IMG/VR virus record: IMGVR_UViG_3300033144_003702
Coordinates: 1-21,943 of that record
Direction: 5' to 3' (one strand)
DNA length: 21,943 nucleotides
Origin: a virus
Of this stretch, positions 21,699-21,943 are shown piece after piece. The notes beneath the pieces are model-generated. The model was not told where the DNA came from, ran no database searches, and saw only the letters and a program-made list of their open reading frames with translations. Position numbers and translations under genes: made by a program. Position 1 is the stretch's first letter, and each line of letters opens with the position of its first letter.

Positions 21699-21943
21699 TA
21701 CTTTGATTCCCTTCGTTTGTTGAGGTGGTTAGTTACTTCTTTCATCAGTCGAGTCGGTAGCATCGTTTGCTGCCGACTCGCTTTCATCAGGTAGATCAGG
21801 CTGTTGTAGGTAGACTCGAAGCGTTCGACTGCTCCGGATCCATACTGCCTTGCCCAGTGACCAGCGTCGTGCTGTTCGCCTTGCGTAGCCGCGACCTCAC
21901 GTCGTGACTCCCTAGCTACGTCCTTGATCCGGTCGACGACCCA
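21698..21943 (-). CDS. C-terminal part of an unidentified gene, cut by the right edge
   Basis: An open frame enters from the right edge and gives 81 residues up to a TAA at 21698-21700, whose last base is shared with the next ATG (TAATG). The residues are charged and helical (VVDRIKDVARESRREVAATQ, then YNSLIYLMKASRQQ). I recognise no family. The overlap with the zinc-ribbon gene and lack of stops support a real gene end. Confidence 0.65.
   Translation of the reverse strand, partial: WVVDRIKDVARESRREVAATQGEQHDAGHWARQYGSGAVERFESTYNSLIYLMKASRQQTMLPTRLMKEVTNHLNKRRESK

Noticed and set aside
1-21943. Long plus-strand open frames (for example 12503-13057, 15309-16256, 21019-21630)
   Set aside because: They lie opposite genes with clear motifs on the minus strand, have Arg/Ser/Pro-rich shadow composition, and no recognisable domains or start signals.
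1-21943. tRNA or rRNA genes
   Set aside because: No cloverleaf with a TTC-arm (GGTTCGANTCC-like) in a gene gap was noticed, and the gaps other than two are too short.

Overview
The window looks like part of a tailed bacteriophage genome or a viral metagenomic contig. All credible genes lie on the minus strand, so transcription runs from right to left. They are packed tightly, with many 1-4 nt stop/start overlaps (ATGA, GTGA, TAATG) and many GTG starts. I saw no tRNA, rRNA, integrase, transposase or CRISPR array. The host cannot be read from the sequence. About two dozen genes can be supported, including one gene cut at each edge and a 59-codon zinc-ribbon gene at 9966-10145.

Right side (21943 to about 10150), regulation and replication: a partial gene at the edge, a zinc-ribbon protein, an XRE-type repressor-like protein, a ribbon-helix-helix/zinc-knuckle protein, a short fragment resembling a Cas4-like nuclease, an SF2 (DEAH) helicase, a Cas4/RecB-like Fe-S nuclease, a protein with a lysine-rich head and an acidic tail that may bind ssDNA, a kinase-PurZ fusion, a family A DNA polymerase with 3'-5' exonuclease, a large primase/helicase-like ATPase, and two small zinc-ribbon proteins.

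Centre: a 452-bp gene-free region (9514-9965) holds two perfect palindromes around an A+T tract, plus degenerate copies, and is a candidate origin or operator region. Then come a MazG-like pyrophosphohydrolase and a class II (B12-dependent) ribonucleoside-triphosphate reductase joined by a GTGA overlap. Directly after the reductase stop is a nine-unit mosaic repeat array (about 6774-7326).

Left side (6663 to 1), DNA modification and packaging: a small zinc-finger protein, an NPPY-type DNA methyltransferase, a terminase small subunit with a lysine tail, a membrane-anchored unknown, two small unknowns, the large terminase, the portal, a small unknown, an SPP1 gp7/Mu F-like head protein, and the start of one more gene.

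The main result is a probable 2-aminoadenine (Z) genome phage. The adenylosuccinate-synthetase-like domain has Ser where PurA has its catalytic Asp (GAQWGSEGKGK), the known hallmark of PurZ. A family A polymerase (DpoZ-like), a MazZ-like enzyme and a triphosphate RNR occur with it. A coherent route is GTP to dGTP (RNR), to dGMP (MazZ), to N6-succino-2-amino-dAMP (PurZ), to dZMP (probably host PurB), to dZTP (kinases), and then into DNA. The unusual element is a dNMP-kinase-like P-loop domain fused to the N terminus of PurZ, which may carry out or feed a phosphorylation step in this pathway. A 22-codon remnant resembling the start of mazZ lies just after purZ. No HD-type DatZ is visible in the window.
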